A program made the position numbers and the translations under genes. Under the pieces are notes generated by a model. It ran no database searches and was not told the origin of the DNA. It saw nothing but the letters and a program-made list of their open reading frames with translations. A stretch of DNA of 64,000 nt from AP-15 sp963703745 (lineage in GTDB: Bacteria; Pseudomonadota; Alphaproteobacteria; ATCC43930; CGMCC-115725), in NCBI GenBank assembly GCA_963703745.1, contig CAVPFL010000007.1, forward strand, positions 620,001-684,000, read 5' to 3'. This document shows positions 8,786-17,019 of the stretch, piece by piece; the first letter of the stretch is position 1; every line of letters begins with the position of its first letter.

Positions 8786-9202
8786 ATGGACGAAATTTTC
8801 ACCGGCGGTTGTCTCTGCGGGGCGGTACGCTACCGCATTACCTCGGCACCCGTCGAGGCGCTCTACTGCCATTGCCGAATGTGCCAGCGAGCACACGGTG
8901 CGCCGGTCATCGCCTGGCTGACCGTACCGTTCGCCGCCTTCGAGGTGGCGGCCGGAAATCCCACTGCCTACCGTTCTTCGGCTAAGGCCTTCCGCCATTT
9001 CTGCGGCGCCTGCGGCACGCCGCTAACCTGGCGCGCGGCCGTCAACCCGCAGCAGGTCGATGTCAGCATCGCCACCCTCGACGATCCCGAGCCGATCGAG
9101 CCGCTGCTGCACGTCTGGACGGAGAGTCAGATCGGCTGGTTCGAGATCGCCGACCACCTGCCGCGCCATCCGACCGATCAGCGGCCAAGACCGGTCTTTT
9201 GA
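8786..9202 (+). CDS. GFA-fold (CENP-V/GFA) zinc protein
   Basis: This 138-residue protein has the zinc-binding pattern of the glutathione-dependent formaldehyde-activating (GFA) fold: Cys pairs in GGCLCGAVRY, CHCRMCQR and FCGACGTPL. Members bind two zinc ions; a few have glutathione-related activity, but for most the substrate is unknown. A GGAGGT lies 7 bases before the ATG. It is divergent from the DUF3096 gene. Confidence 0.85.
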   Translation: MDEIFTGGCLCGAVRYRITSAPVEALYCHCRMCQRAHGAPVIAWLTVPFAAFEVAAGNPTAYRSSAKAFRHFCGACGTPLTWRAAVNPQQVDVSIATLDDPEPIEPLLHVWTESQIGWFEIADHLPRHPTDQRPRPVF

Positions 9203-9274
9203 AGCCCGATTGTATTCGATAAACCAGCCCCGCGACCGGCCGTTAAGACGGTCGGCGCGGGACGCTGCTTGCAC

Positions 9275-9550
9275 CTAGCGGGGCGGAGTGCTGCTGCCTG
9301 ATCCTTCCGAATAGCCGCGCTCGTAGGCTCGTTCGCGCTCGGCGCGCTCGCGCGCATGCTTGGCGGCCTCGTGATGGCCAATCAAACACCCTGCTCCAGC
9401 CCCTAAGAATCCGTGATGGCCGACATAATGGCCTGCCACTCCACCGACAACGGCACCCTTTAGACAGCCGGCAGCCGACGCTGGCGTCGCGCTCGACGCG
9501 ATTGCGGCCACCCCTAGGGCGAATGCCGCCGGGACCAAAATTGCTCTCAT
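9275..9550 (-). CDS. secreted glycine-zipper protein
   Basis: This 91-residue exported protein has a signal peptide (MRAILVPAAFALGVAAIASS, cleaved near ASAAG) and a single glycine-zipper hairpin (VVGGVAGHYVGHHGFLGAGAG). A charged Glu/Arg-rich helix (AKHARERAERERAYERG) and a short Ser/Gly tail follow. Related proteins are small envelope or osmotic-stress proteins. The probable EcfG-type promoter at 9589-9613 places it in the general stress regulon. The ATG at 9550 is preferred because it puts the signal peptide at the N-terminus; the ATG at 9559 adds three residues. Confidence 0.65.
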   Translation of the reverse strand: MRAILVPAAFALGVAAIASSATPASAAGCLKGAVVGGVAGHYVGHHGFLGAGAGCLIGHHEAAKHARERAERERAYERGYSEGSGSSTPPR

Positions 9551-9588
9551 GGTCGACACCTCTCATAGGTTTTCGTGACGCATGATCC

Positions 9589-9613
9589 AACACTTGCGAA
9601 AGCTCTGCGTTCC
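9589..9613 (-). promoter_or_regulatory. probable EcfG-type promoter
   Basis: On the minus strand GGAAC (9609-9613) is followed by 16 bases and TGTT (9589-9592), one mismatch from the EcfG consensus CGTT. It lies about 39 bases upstream of the glycine-zipper gene start. The region up to 9832 on the other side is AT-rich and serves the divergent sigma factor gene. Confidence 0.5.
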
Positions 9614-9832
9614 CGAGACAAACTTAGAATCGACTGAATATCTCAATCTGTAAATGAAGACCTTTGTTCTGTTTCAATGTAACCAAATTCAACAAATTGT
9701 ATCATTGGGTGAGTTTAATTTTCATTACAAATATTTACTAACTGTAGATCGCTCGTTCATAATGCGATTACAGCCGTGGCTTAAGTTCTTGCCGATCTGC
9801 CCCGGATCGCGGGGTTGTAGAGGGAGAACAGA

Positions 9833-10399
9833 ATGTCGGGATTTCCTAGTCTCGTTGAGCACGAAATCCCACGCCTTCGTCGTTATGCGCGGGCGCTCAC
9901 CCGAGCTGCCGACCGAGCGGACGATCTCGTGCAGGACACTCTGTTACGCGCACTGACCAAGGGTCATCTTTGGCAGCCGGGTACCGATATCCGCGCCTGG
10001 CTCTTCACGATAATGCACAATCAATATGTCAACACGGTGCGGCGGGAGATGCGCGATTCGGCGACGGTCGACATCGAGCAGATATCATCTACGCTCGCGG
10101 CTACGACGGATCCTACGGGCGGACGGCAGCTTGCTGAGCTCGATCGCGCACTCGCTCGCCTCCCAGAAGAGCAGCGCGAGGTCATCCTGCTCGTCGGCCT
10201 GGAAGGCATGGCCTACGAAAGCGCGGCGCAAATCCTCGGTGTGCCGATCGGCACGGTCCGCTCGCGCCTGTCGCGGGGCCGCGATTCGCTCCGCGAACTG
10301 ATGGGCGAAAAACAGGGAGCAAAGCCGGCGGCGGGCGAGCCGACTACAAACGCGACCCCAGAGCGTATAAACGCCCTATCGCGAGACGAGGCCGCCTAG
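9833..10399 (+). CDS. ECF RNA polymerase sigma factor
   Basis: This 188-residue extracytoplasmic-function sigma factor has region 2 with RADDLVQDTLLRAL and PGTDIRAWLFTIMHNQ, and region 4 with ALARLPEEQREVILLVGLEG and the helix-turn-helix GVPIGTVRSRLSRGRD. A Gly/Lys/Thr-rich tail of about 30 residues follows. No anti-sigma factor or PhyR/NepR gene is adjacent. Its 3' end converges, 19 bp apart, on the stressosome/kinase operon. It is preceded by an unusually AT-rich 180-bp promoter region. It resembles EcfG in region 2, but whether it reads the GGAAC promoters in this window cannot be told by eye. Confidence 0.88.
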   Translation: MSGFPSLVEHEIPRLRRYARALTRAADRADDLVQDTLLRALTKGHLWQPGTDIRAWLFTIMHNQYVNTVRREMRDSATVDIEQISSTLAATTDPTGGRQLAELDRALARLPEEQREVILLVGLEGMAYESAAQILGVPIGTVRSRLSRGRDSLRELMGEKQGAKPAAGEPTTNATPERINALSRDEAA

Positions 10400-10418
10400 G
10401 GGAAAGCAGGGCCTCAGC

Positions 10419-12089
10419 CTACACGAGCACGATCGGGTCACCGAGCGCGGCCCGAATGTAGCGGGCCAACTTCTGGCGGCGGTAGGGCTTGTGCAGGATC
10501 GGGAATTCGCTCTCTTCGGCACTGCCGGCGGGGTAGCCCGACATCAGCAGAACAGGCAAGCCGGGACGCAGAGCTTGCGCCCGGCGGGCGAGCTCAAACC
10601 CGTCGATGCCGCCGGACATCGCGACGTCGCTGACCAAGAGTTCGATATTGCGGCGACTGCGAATGAGCGCCAGCGCTGCCGTGGCATCCCCGGCGGTCAG
10701 AACTTCGTAGCCGAGGCTGCCGACGATGACGGCCGAGACGTCGCGAACGTCCTCGTTGTCGTCCACGATAAGCACTGTTTCGTTGCCGCCGGGCGCTTCG
10801 TTGGTGCGCGCATCCGCCGTGGCGGTTGGTTCGCCCGATATGGTGCTGCGCGGCAGATATAGGGCAACTGTAGTACCCTCCCCGGGCGTGCTGTCGATCA
10901 GGATGTGGCCGCCCGACTGCTTGACAAATCCGTAAACCTGGCTCAGTCCGAGGCCACTCCCCTTGCCCACTTTCTTGGTCGTGAAGAACGGCTCGAAGAC
11001 GCGGTCGGCTACGTCCGCCGGCATGCCGTGACCGGTATCGGACACGACGATTCGCACGTAATCGCCGGGGGCGACACCCCGTTCGGCCTCGCCGTCCACC
11101 GTGCCGACCGATACATTCATGCATTCGATACGCAACTTGCCGCCTCGGGGCATAGCGTCATGCGCGTTTACCACGAGGTTGAGGATGGCGGCCTCGAACT
11201 CAACCGGATCGACCTTGGAAGACCATAGGTCTGATGGGCAGGAGAGGGCGACCTCGATTGCCCCGCCGGCTGCCCGCCGCAGAAAGCCCTCCGAGACCGC
11301 CAACAAGTCGGTGACGCAGACGGTCTCCGCCGTCAGTGAACTGCGCCGTGCGAAGGCGAGAAGCTGCTGGGTGATCTTGGTAGCGTGCTCGGCGGCGGTT
11401 TCGGCGGCGCCGAGCTGCTGCTGCAGGCGAGCGCGTCCGGCCGAGGACAATTTGACGTCGCTATCGAAGAGCTCGTGGACCAGCTCCAAATTGCCCGAGA
11501 TGACCATCAGCAGATTATTGAAATCGTGGGCTATTCCGCCCGTCAGCTGGCCGATCAGATCGAGCTTCTGGGTATGCCAGAGCACGGCCGCCGTTTTCCG
11601 GCGATCGGCGATCTCATCGGCCAAGCGCCGATTGGCCTCGGCGAGTTCGCGCGTTCGTTCGGCGACCAGCTGTTCGAGATTGCGATTGATGCGCCGAGTT
11701 TCCTGCTCCGCGTTACGCAGGCGGAGCAGCGCATGCACCGTGGCGATCAATTCATCCGGCTCGATCGGCTCGACCAGATAGGAATCGGCGCCGCCATCGA
11801 GCGCCCGGGTGCGGTCGGCTACGCCAGTGAAGCCGGCCGAGGTCTGCAGCACGATAACATGCGGAAAGCGGGATTTGATCTCGCGGCAGACCTCGATGCC
11901 GCTCAGGTCCGGAAGTTTGACATCGAGCAAAGTTAAATGGGGTTTTTCCGCCGCAGCGAGAGCGAGAGCGTCGCGGCCGAGGCTTGCCTCGGAGACGGCG
12001 TAACCCTGCCCGCGGAGCACGCGGCTCTTGACATAGCGCGTTGCCTCGTCGTCGTCGACAATCAGGATCCGGCTCGGCTCTGCGCTCAT
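10419..12089 (-). CDS. hybrid kinase: receiver-HisKA-HATPase-receiver
   Basis: This 556-residue cytosolic signalling protein has four modules. An N-terminal receiver (about 7-120) carries VDDDEATRY and the phospho-Asp in LLDVKLPDLSG. A coiled-coil linker leads to a HisKA domain with the CckA-like H-box LTGGIAHDFNNLL. The HATPase has N-box NLVVNAHDAM, DTGHGMP and GKGSGLGLSQVYGF. A C-terminal receiver (about 440-550) carries VDDNEDVRD and SDVAMSGGIDG. No membrane segment is present, so input comes through the first receiver or partner proteins. Its start overlaps the stop of the upstream kinase gene (ATGA), tying it to the stressosome operon. It could pass phosphate on to the lone receiver at 17020. 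Confidence 0.9.
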   Translation of the reverse strand: MSAEPSRILIVDDDEATRYVKSRVLRGQGYAVSEASLGRDALALAAAEKPHLTLLDVKLPDLSGIEVCREIKSRFPHVIVLQTSAGFTGVADRTRALDGGADSYLVEPIEPDELIATVHALLRLRNAEQETRRINRNLEQLVAERTRELAEANRRLADEIADRRKTAAVLWHTQKLDLIGQLTGGIAHDFNNLLMVISGNLELVHELFDSDVKLSSAGRARLQQQLGAAETAAEHATKITQQLLAFARRSSLTAETVCVTDLLAVSEGFLRRAAGGAIEVALSCPSDLWSSKVDPVEFEAAILNLVVNAHDAMPRGGKLRIECMNVSVGTVDGEAERGVAPGDYVRIVVSDTGHGMPADVADRVFEPFFTTKKVGKGSGLGLSQVYGFVKQSGGHILIDSTPGEGTTVALYLPRSTISGEPTATADARTNEAPGGNETVLIVDDNEDVRDVSAVIVGSLGYEVLTAGDATAALALIRSRRNIELLVSDVAMSGGIDGFELARRAQALRPGLPVLLMSGYPAGSAEESEFPILHKPYRRQKLARYIRAALGDPIVLV

Positions 12090-14221
12090 ACCGCCTCCGA
12101 GGGTACTCGGCTAAGTACCTCCGATATCGCGGCGGTCAGCGCAGTCGAGCAAAGATCCGATTTCGACATAATCCGTGCCGCCCGCCGAAGTCGCTGCCGC
12201 TCGTCCTGAGTGAGGATCGCCGAGGTCAGAACGATTGCGGGAACTGCCTCGAGACTTGGCTCCTCGCTGATCCGCTCGAGCAGCTCAAAGCCGGTCATGC
12301 CCGGCATCTTGAGGTCGAGCAGCAGGATATCGGGCTGCTCGTTAAACAGGTGCTCCAACCCCTCGGTTCCGGTCCTCGCCTCGCGCAGGTCATACACACC
12401 GCGCGGCAGCAGCTGGCGGACCAAATAGCGCGTCACCTCCTCGTCATCGACCAGCAGCACTCGGGTCGTCGCCCGGTTGCCGGTGAGCCGATCGAGGAAC
12501 TCGAGGAGCCTCTCGCGGTCGATCGGCTTACTTAAATAGGAGTCGGCGCCGAGATGCAGCGCCTTGCGCTCCTCGCCGGTCGAGGAGGTGACGAGGATCG
12601 GGATATTGCCTGTCGTTTCGCCTTGTCGCAGGCCCATTATCAACCGCCAGGATTCGTCGCCGGCGAGCACGACATCGAGCAGGACCGCGGCCGGCTGCAC
12701 GCGCTGAAGCGCCTGCTTTGCGGCGGCGACCGTGCGCGCAACGATGGGCTGATAGCCAGTGCCGCTTAGTAGCCGTTGAATCGCGAAGGTGTCGGCCGGA
12801 TCGTCATCCACGACCAAAACCGGGGTGCGGGCGGGATCGACCACCCACTCCTCCTCTGCCGCTTCGACAGCCTCGGCGGCGCGGTATGAGCGCGGAATGG
12901 TCACGGAGAAGACGGAACCCTGCCCCGGTGCGCTCTGGACCGCGATTGCCCCGCCCAGCAGCTCCGCTAACCTCTTCGACAACGGCAGGCCCAATCCGGT
13001 GCCCTTGACACGCGACTGCACCGGATGGGTAACCTGACCGAACTCCTCGAAAATGACGCCAAGGTGCTCTTCGGCAATGCCGATGCCCGTATCACGGACA
13101 TGAAACGTGACGGTGTCGGCATCCGCATCCGCGGTGCCCCAGACGCGCACCGCCCCTCTTTCTGTGAATTTGATAGCATTAGACAGGAAATTACGGAGGA
13201 TCTGCGAGACCTTGCCCTCGTCGGTATAGAGCGGCGGCAGGTTCGCCCCATCCTCGAAGATCAGTGCCACCGTATCGCCGGCGAGTAACGGCCGCAGCAT
13301 GCCGCGAAGCGCGCCGAACAGCTCCTCTGCTGTGAACTCGACCGGCATCACTACCGTCTTGCCGGCTTCCACCTTGGCGAGGTCGAGCAGGTCATTGACC
13401 AGCTCCGTCAAGCCGTCCGCCGCCTTGCGGATGAACTGCACCTGTTTTTCCTGCTCCGGCGTCAGATCGCCATCGGTGCGAGCGAGCAGCAGCCGCGACA
13501 GGGCGAGGATCGAGTTGAGCGGTGTGCTGAACTCATGGCTCATGTTGGAGAGGAATTTAGACTTCAGCTCGTCGGCACGCCGGAGATGGTCGGCACGCTC
13601 GTCGAGCTCGGCATAGAGTGCCACGACGCCACGATTGGTGTCCTGCAGTTCCTGGTTGAGCTGAGTGAGTACCTCCTGCCTGTCCTGTAGCTCCTGGAGC
13701 TGCGCCAACATCTCCTGATTCTGGCGCCTGAGCTCGTCGACCGGGTCAGCCGGCGCGTCCGCTGAGAGCGCCTGGCCGATGCGCGTCAGCAAGGCCCGGT
13801 TCACCGCCGGCGCTCGAGCCGGGAGAAACTTGGCGACGCGCACCGTCGTGCCCAGGCCGGGCTGCGAATCGATCTGGAAGGTGTCCATTAGCCGCTGCGC
13901 GCCACGCAGTCCGACGCCCATCCCCTTCTCGGACCGCTGATTGCCAGCCAGCGCGGCGTCGGGGTCGGCGATGCCCGGCCCCTTGTCGCTGATGAGGATT
14001 TCCAGGGCGTGCGAGTGGGCGTCGTCCTTGACTCGGAACTCGGCCCGCCCGCCGCCGGCATATTCAAAGGCGTTGCGAGCAAGTTCCGAAACGGCGGTTG
14101 TGATGCGCGTCTGGTCTTGCCGGTCGAAGCCCAGGAGGTCGGCGAGCCGGCGCGTCCGCTTGCGGACGAGCACGATGTCGGGCTCGTGCTCGAGCGCCAC
14201 GAGGAGAAGGCGGGCGTTCAT
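12086..14221 (-). CDS. RsbT-like ATPase-histidine kinase-double receiver fusion
   Basis: The 711-residue soluble protein starts with an RsbT/RsbW-type ATPase domain (about 1-135; N-box VSELARNAFEYAGGG, SDKGPGIAD, G-rich lid GMGVGLRGAQ). A long coiled coil (about 160-225) follows, then a HisKA with H-box SNMSHEFSTPLNS, an HATPase (DTGIGIAEEH, GTGLGLPLSKRL) and two receivers: VLVVDDDPADTF with LLDVVLAGDE, and VLLVDDEEVTRY with LLDLKMPGMTGF. The ATG at 14221 overlaps the stop of the phosphatase gene (ATGA) and is preferred to a longer out-of-family reading. The N-terminal domain suggests it is controlled by, or competes with, RsbT at the stressosome; that link is inference. Confidence 0.88.
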   Translation of the reverse strand: MNARLLLVALEHEPDIVLVRKRTRRLADLLGFDRQDQTRITTAVSELARNAFEYAGGGRAEFRVKDDAHSHALEILISDKGPGIADPDAALAGNQRSEKGMGVGLRGAQRLMDTFQIDSQPGLGTTVRVAKFLPARAPAVNRALLTRIGQALSADAPADPVDELRRQNQEMLAQLQELQDRQEVLTQLNQELQDTNRGVVALYAELDERADHLRRADELKSKFLSNMSHEFSTPLNSILALSRLLLARTDGDLTPEQEKQVQFIRKAADGLTELVNDLLDLAKVEAGKTVVMPVEFTAEELFGALRGMLRPLLAGDTVALIFEDGANLPPLYTDEGKVSQILRNFLSNAIKFTERGAVRVWGTADADADTVTFHVRDTGIGIAEEHLGVIFEEFGQVTHPVQSRVKGTGLGLPLSKRLAELLGGAIAVQSAPGQGSVFSVTIPRSYRAAEAVEAAEEEWVVDPARTPVLVVDDDPADTFAIQRLLSGTGYQPIVARTVAAAKQALQRVQPAAVLLDVVLAGDESWRLIMGLRQGETTGNIPILVTSSTGEERKALHLGADSYLSKPIDRERLLEFLDRLTGNRATTRVLLVDDEEVTRYLVRQLLPRGVYDLREARTGTEGLEHLFNEQPDILLLDLKMPGMTGFELLERISEEPSLEAVPAIVLTSAILTQDERQRLRRAARIMSKSDLCSTALTAAISEVLSRVPSEAV

Positions 14222-15210
14222 GACGCAACTCGCATCGCGACGACCGCGGCATCGTCGCGGCCCCGCCGGTGGTCGCGGAACAGCACGGCGGCCACGAGCG
14301 ATGGATGGCTCGCCGCGAGACCGGGATAGGCGTCGATCTCCCATCGCGCCGAAAGGCCGTCGGAATGCAGGATCACCAGCGGCCTACTGGTGAAGGGATA
14401 GGTGAACTCGCGAATGCGCGGCGCGACGTGTCCGACCGTGCCGTTGTAAGAGGCCATCCGGCGTGTCTCGCCCCCGGTCGACAGTACCGCGCCGATGTTG
14501 CCGACGCCCACAAAGCGCACCACGTGCGCGCCGGCCTCGACGCGCGCGACCGCCAGCGCAGCACCCCGCGTCGGTGCGAGCGCGCGATGGATCGTTTCGA
14601 CCAGCGGAACGCATTCCTTGTCGATGTTGTCGGCAAACGTGCGAGTCGCGATCTCGGCCGCATGAGCCGCCATCGGCCCGTGGCCGGAGCCATCGACGAG
14701 CAGCAGGGTGATGCCGTTCCGGCCGTCTCCAGCAACCCAGCGATCGCCGCAGACTGTCTCGCCCGGATACGCGTCGATAACGGCCCCGAACTCAGGGCCG
14801 CGCACCGAGGTCGCCTTCGAACTGAGGAAACGCGCCATCAGCGCGGTGCCCAGCCCGGGTCGCGAATAAATCGCGTAGCGGTCAGAGTTACGTGCAACGG
14901 CGCCGAGCCCGGTGCCGGGGCTGCCGGCCGTCGAGAAACCATCGGCTAGGCAACGCGTGACATCGGCGATGCCGGGGCCCTTGTCGAGGGCCAGCAGTTC
15001 GAGGCCCGACCCGTCGGCATCAGCGAACCGATCCATCGCCACCACGCCACCGCCGCCGTGCTTCAACAGGTTGGTCGCCATCTCGGTGGCAACGAGAGCG
15101 ATTCGCCCGACGACTTCCTCGGCAAGACCGCTGCTGCGTGCGAGCCCCGCTGCGGCGCGCCGTACCTCGCCGACTTCGCTCGTGTCGCGCACCGAATTGA
15201 TCATCGTCAT
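14218..15210 (-). CDS. RsbT-like ATPase-SpoIIE/RsbX-type phosphatase fusion
   Basis: This 330-residue protein pairs an N-terminal RsbT-type HATPase fold (about 1-135; N-box ATEMATNLLKHGGGG, DKGPGIAD) with a C-terminal PP2C-like SpoIIE domain. The phosphatase metal residues are visible in CGDRW, LLVDGSGHGP and LHSDGL. In Bacillus stressosomes RsbX is a SpoIIE/PP2C phosphatase that resets phosphorylated RsbR and RsbS, and this protein sits exactly where rsbX would, one base after rsbT. The ATPase lid is less canonical (GTGLGAVARNSD). I place the start at the ATG at 15210; earlier codons run into rsbT. Confidence 0.85.
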   Translation of the reverse strand: MTMINSVRDTSEVGEVRRAAAGLARSSGLAEEVVGRIALVATEMATNLLKHGGGGVVAMDRFADADGSGLELLALDKGPGIADVTRCLADGFSTAGSPGTGLGAVARNSDRYAIYSRPGLGTALMARFLSSKATSVRGPEFGAVIDAYPGETVCGDRWVAGDGRNGITLLLVDGSGHGPMAAHAAEIATRTFADNIDKECVPLVETIHRALAPTRGAALAVARVEAGAHVVRFVGVGNIGAVLSTGGETRRMASYNGTVGHVAPRIREFTYPFTSRPLVILHSDGLSARWEIDAYPGLAASHPSLVAAVLFRDHRRGRDDAAVVAMRVAS

Positions 15211-15211
15211 C

Positions 15212-15637
15212 TTATAGCTTCCAACGCGCCAAGGTGACGGTCGTCCCCTTGCCGGGCGCCGAGTCGATCGTAAATTCGTTGGACAGCCGCTTGGCGCCGC
15301 CGAGGCCCAGGCCAAGCCCGCCACCGGTCGTGTAACCGTCGGTCATCGCCTGCTTGATGTCGGCGATGCCCGGTCCGTTGTCGGAGAAGGTCAGCTGAAG
15401 CCCGCGGCGCGATCCCTCGCGCACGATCTCGATCCGTAAGGTGCCGCCGCCGCCGTAATCGACGGTATTGCGGGCAACTTCGCTCGCCGCGGTGACGAGC
15501 TTGGTCTGATCGACGATGCCGAATCCAACCTCGATCGCCCGCGCCCGCACGGCCTGGCGCGCCCGCACGACATCGTCCGAGGTCCGGATTGGAATTGTTT
15601 CATCCTTCTCGACGACCAAGTGAGCCCCCTTGGTCAT
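15212..15637 (-). CDS. rsbT: stressosome kinase RsbT (anti-sigma-type Ser/Thr kinase)
   Basis: This 141-residue single-domain GHKL-fold kinase has an N-box in TAASEVARNTVDYGGGG, a DNGPGIAD motif and the nucleotide lid GLGLGLGGAKRLSNEF. This is the size and pattern of RsbT, which phosphorylates RsbR and RsbS under stress, leaves the stressosome and activates a downstream partner. The reading overlaps the rsbS stop by 38 bases. A shorter start (TTG or a near-cognate codon closer to DETIPIRTSDDVVRARQ) would match the usual RsbT length better, so the start is uncertain. It is third in the operon rsbR-rsbS-rsbT. Confidence 0.88.
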   Translation of the reverse strand: MTKGAHLVVEKDETIPIRTSDDVVRARQAVRARAIEVGFGIVDQTKLVTAASEVARNTVDYGGGGTLRIEIVREGSRRGLQLTFSDNGPGIADIKQAMTDGYTTGGGLGLGLGGAKRLSNEFTIDSAPGKGTTVTLARWKL

Positions 15638-15989
15638 CGATCGCCTTACGGATCAGGACGAGGCCTTTGTCGACGTTGAGGGCCGTGCTCACACCAGGCA
15701 GAGACAGCCCGAGCTCGACAAGGGTAATGGCGACCGCGGGCCGCATGCCGACCACGACAGTGACCGCATCGAGCACCCGCGACATCGCGGCAATGTTGCT
15801 GAGCATGCGGCCGATGAAGGAATCGACAATCTCGAGCGATGAGATATCGATCATGACACCGCGCGCGCGGTCGCTGACGATCCGGTTGGTGAGATCCTCC
15901 TGCAATGCCATCGCCAGACGGTCATGCATGTCGACTTGAATCGAGACGAGAAGGCAGTCGCCGATCTTGAGTACCGGGATTTCGCCCAT
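15600..15989 (-). CDS. rsbS: stressosome scaffold RsbS (single STAS domain)
   Basis: This 129-residue protein is one STAS domain, the core building block of the stressosome shell. It begins MGEIPVLKIGDCLLVSIQVD and contains IDISSLEIVDSFIGRML and VVVGMRPAVAITLVELGL, the family's most conserved blocks. Ser57 (in VDSF) corresponds to the Ser that RsbT phosphorylates in Bacillus RsbS. It lies 6 bp after rsbR and overlaps rsbT, typical of the conserved rsbRST order. Confidence 0.92.
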   Translation of the reverse strand: MGEIPVLKIGDCLLVSIQVDMHDRLAMALQEDLTNRIVSDRARGVMIDISSLEIVDSFIGRMLSNIAAMSRVLDAVTVVVGMRPAVAITLVELGLSLPGVSTALNVDKGLVLIRKAIDDQGGSLGRREG

Positions 15990-15995
15990 CGCGCC

Positions 15996-16871
15996 TCAGA
16001 GGTCCGGCCGCGCGGGCGTACGGTCGACCACTGTTTTGCCGAGCCGGCGCAGCGCCAGGGCGAAAGCGTCGGCCATGGTTGCCTTGGAGACGACGCCGAG
16101 TTCGAGCCCGAGGTGAACGATGGTCTGCGCGATCTGCGGGCGAATGCCGCTGATGATGCAGTCGGCGCCCATCAAGCGGGCAGCGGCGACGGTCTTGATC
16201 AGGTGCTGCGCCACCAGGGTGTCGACCGTCGGGACACCGGTGATGTCGATGATGGCGATCTCGGCACCCGTGGTGACGATCTCTTCGAGCAGGTTTTCCA
16301 TCACGGTCTGCGTGCGCGCGCTGTCGAGAGTGCCGATCAGCGGCAGGGCCAGGATGCCCTCCCACAATCGCACCACGGGGGTGGATAGCTCGAGCAGCTC
16401 CTCCTGCTGGCGCGCGATGACGGCCTCGCGGCTCTTCTGGAAGGCCTCGACGGTGTAGAGCCCGAGCTTGTCGAGGAGCAACGTTGCGGTCGTCATCTCG
16501 CGCGCGAGCCGGTCCGGATCCGTGCCGATCTTTTGTCGTAGCAATGCGAAAAGCGGCTCCTTGAGCGAAAATACGAAGGTAGCCGTCTCCGAAGGCGTGA
16601 GGCCGAGCGTCGCGTGTGAGCGCGAAACATCCTCGAGCACGCTGCGGCTCTGATCCCACGCCGCTGCGGTAATGTCCGCGAACTGCGCAGCCGCTACGCC
16701 GACGCGCAAGGCGGCGAGCAAGCGGCGGGAAGCCTCGGTGAGCTCCGCCCTGCTGATCCGGCCGCTGCTCAGCATGCCGGATTTCTCATGAAACTCCATC
16801 CAGTCACGGAGCAAGGCTGGCTCATTTTCTGCCAATAATTGGGGGATGATCGTTGCGTGCTCTTCTGACAT
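15996..16871 (-). CDS. rsbR: stressosome sensor RsbR (N-globin-like + STAS)
   Basis: This 291-residue protein has an N-terminal helical sensor domain of the RsbR type (about 1-150; EFHEKSGML, LKEPLFALLRQ), a linker helix, and a C-terminal STAS domain with LPLIGTLDSART, IIDITGVPTVDTLVAQHLI and ISGIRPQIAQTIVHLGLELG. The Thr residues in VDT and AQT lie where RsbT phosphorylates Bacillus RsbR (alignment by eye). The N-terminal part has no obvious PAS, LOV or heme-binding motif, so the signal is unknown. The ATG at 16871 is preferred over a longer reading from 16931. It is the first gene of the six-gene operon running to 10419. Confidence 0.9.
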   Translation of the reverse strand: MSEEHATIIPQLLAENEPALLRDWMEFHEKSGMLSSGRISRAELTEASRRLLAALRVGVAAAQFADITAAAWDQSRSVLEDVSRSHATLGLTPSETATFVFSLKEPLFALLRQKIGTDPDRLAREMTTATLLLDKLGLYTVEAFQKSREAVIARQQEELLELSTPVVRLWEGILALPLIGTLDSARTQTVMENLLEEIVTTGAEIAIIDITGVPTVDTLVAQHLIKTVAAARLMGADCIISGIRPQIAQTIVHLGLELGVVSKATMADAFALALRRLGKTVVDRTPARPDL

Positions 16872-17019
16872 GGCTGATCCCCGGTTATCCTTTCTTACTG
16901 CTGAAATTAGCGGCAAATAATGCGCCCACAAACGACGCTGTTGCCTATTTCGTAGGCAAGAAGAGCATACCAGTCGGCTATGCCCTGTTGCGTTCCGGTT
17001 GGCGAATCCTTAAGAAGAT

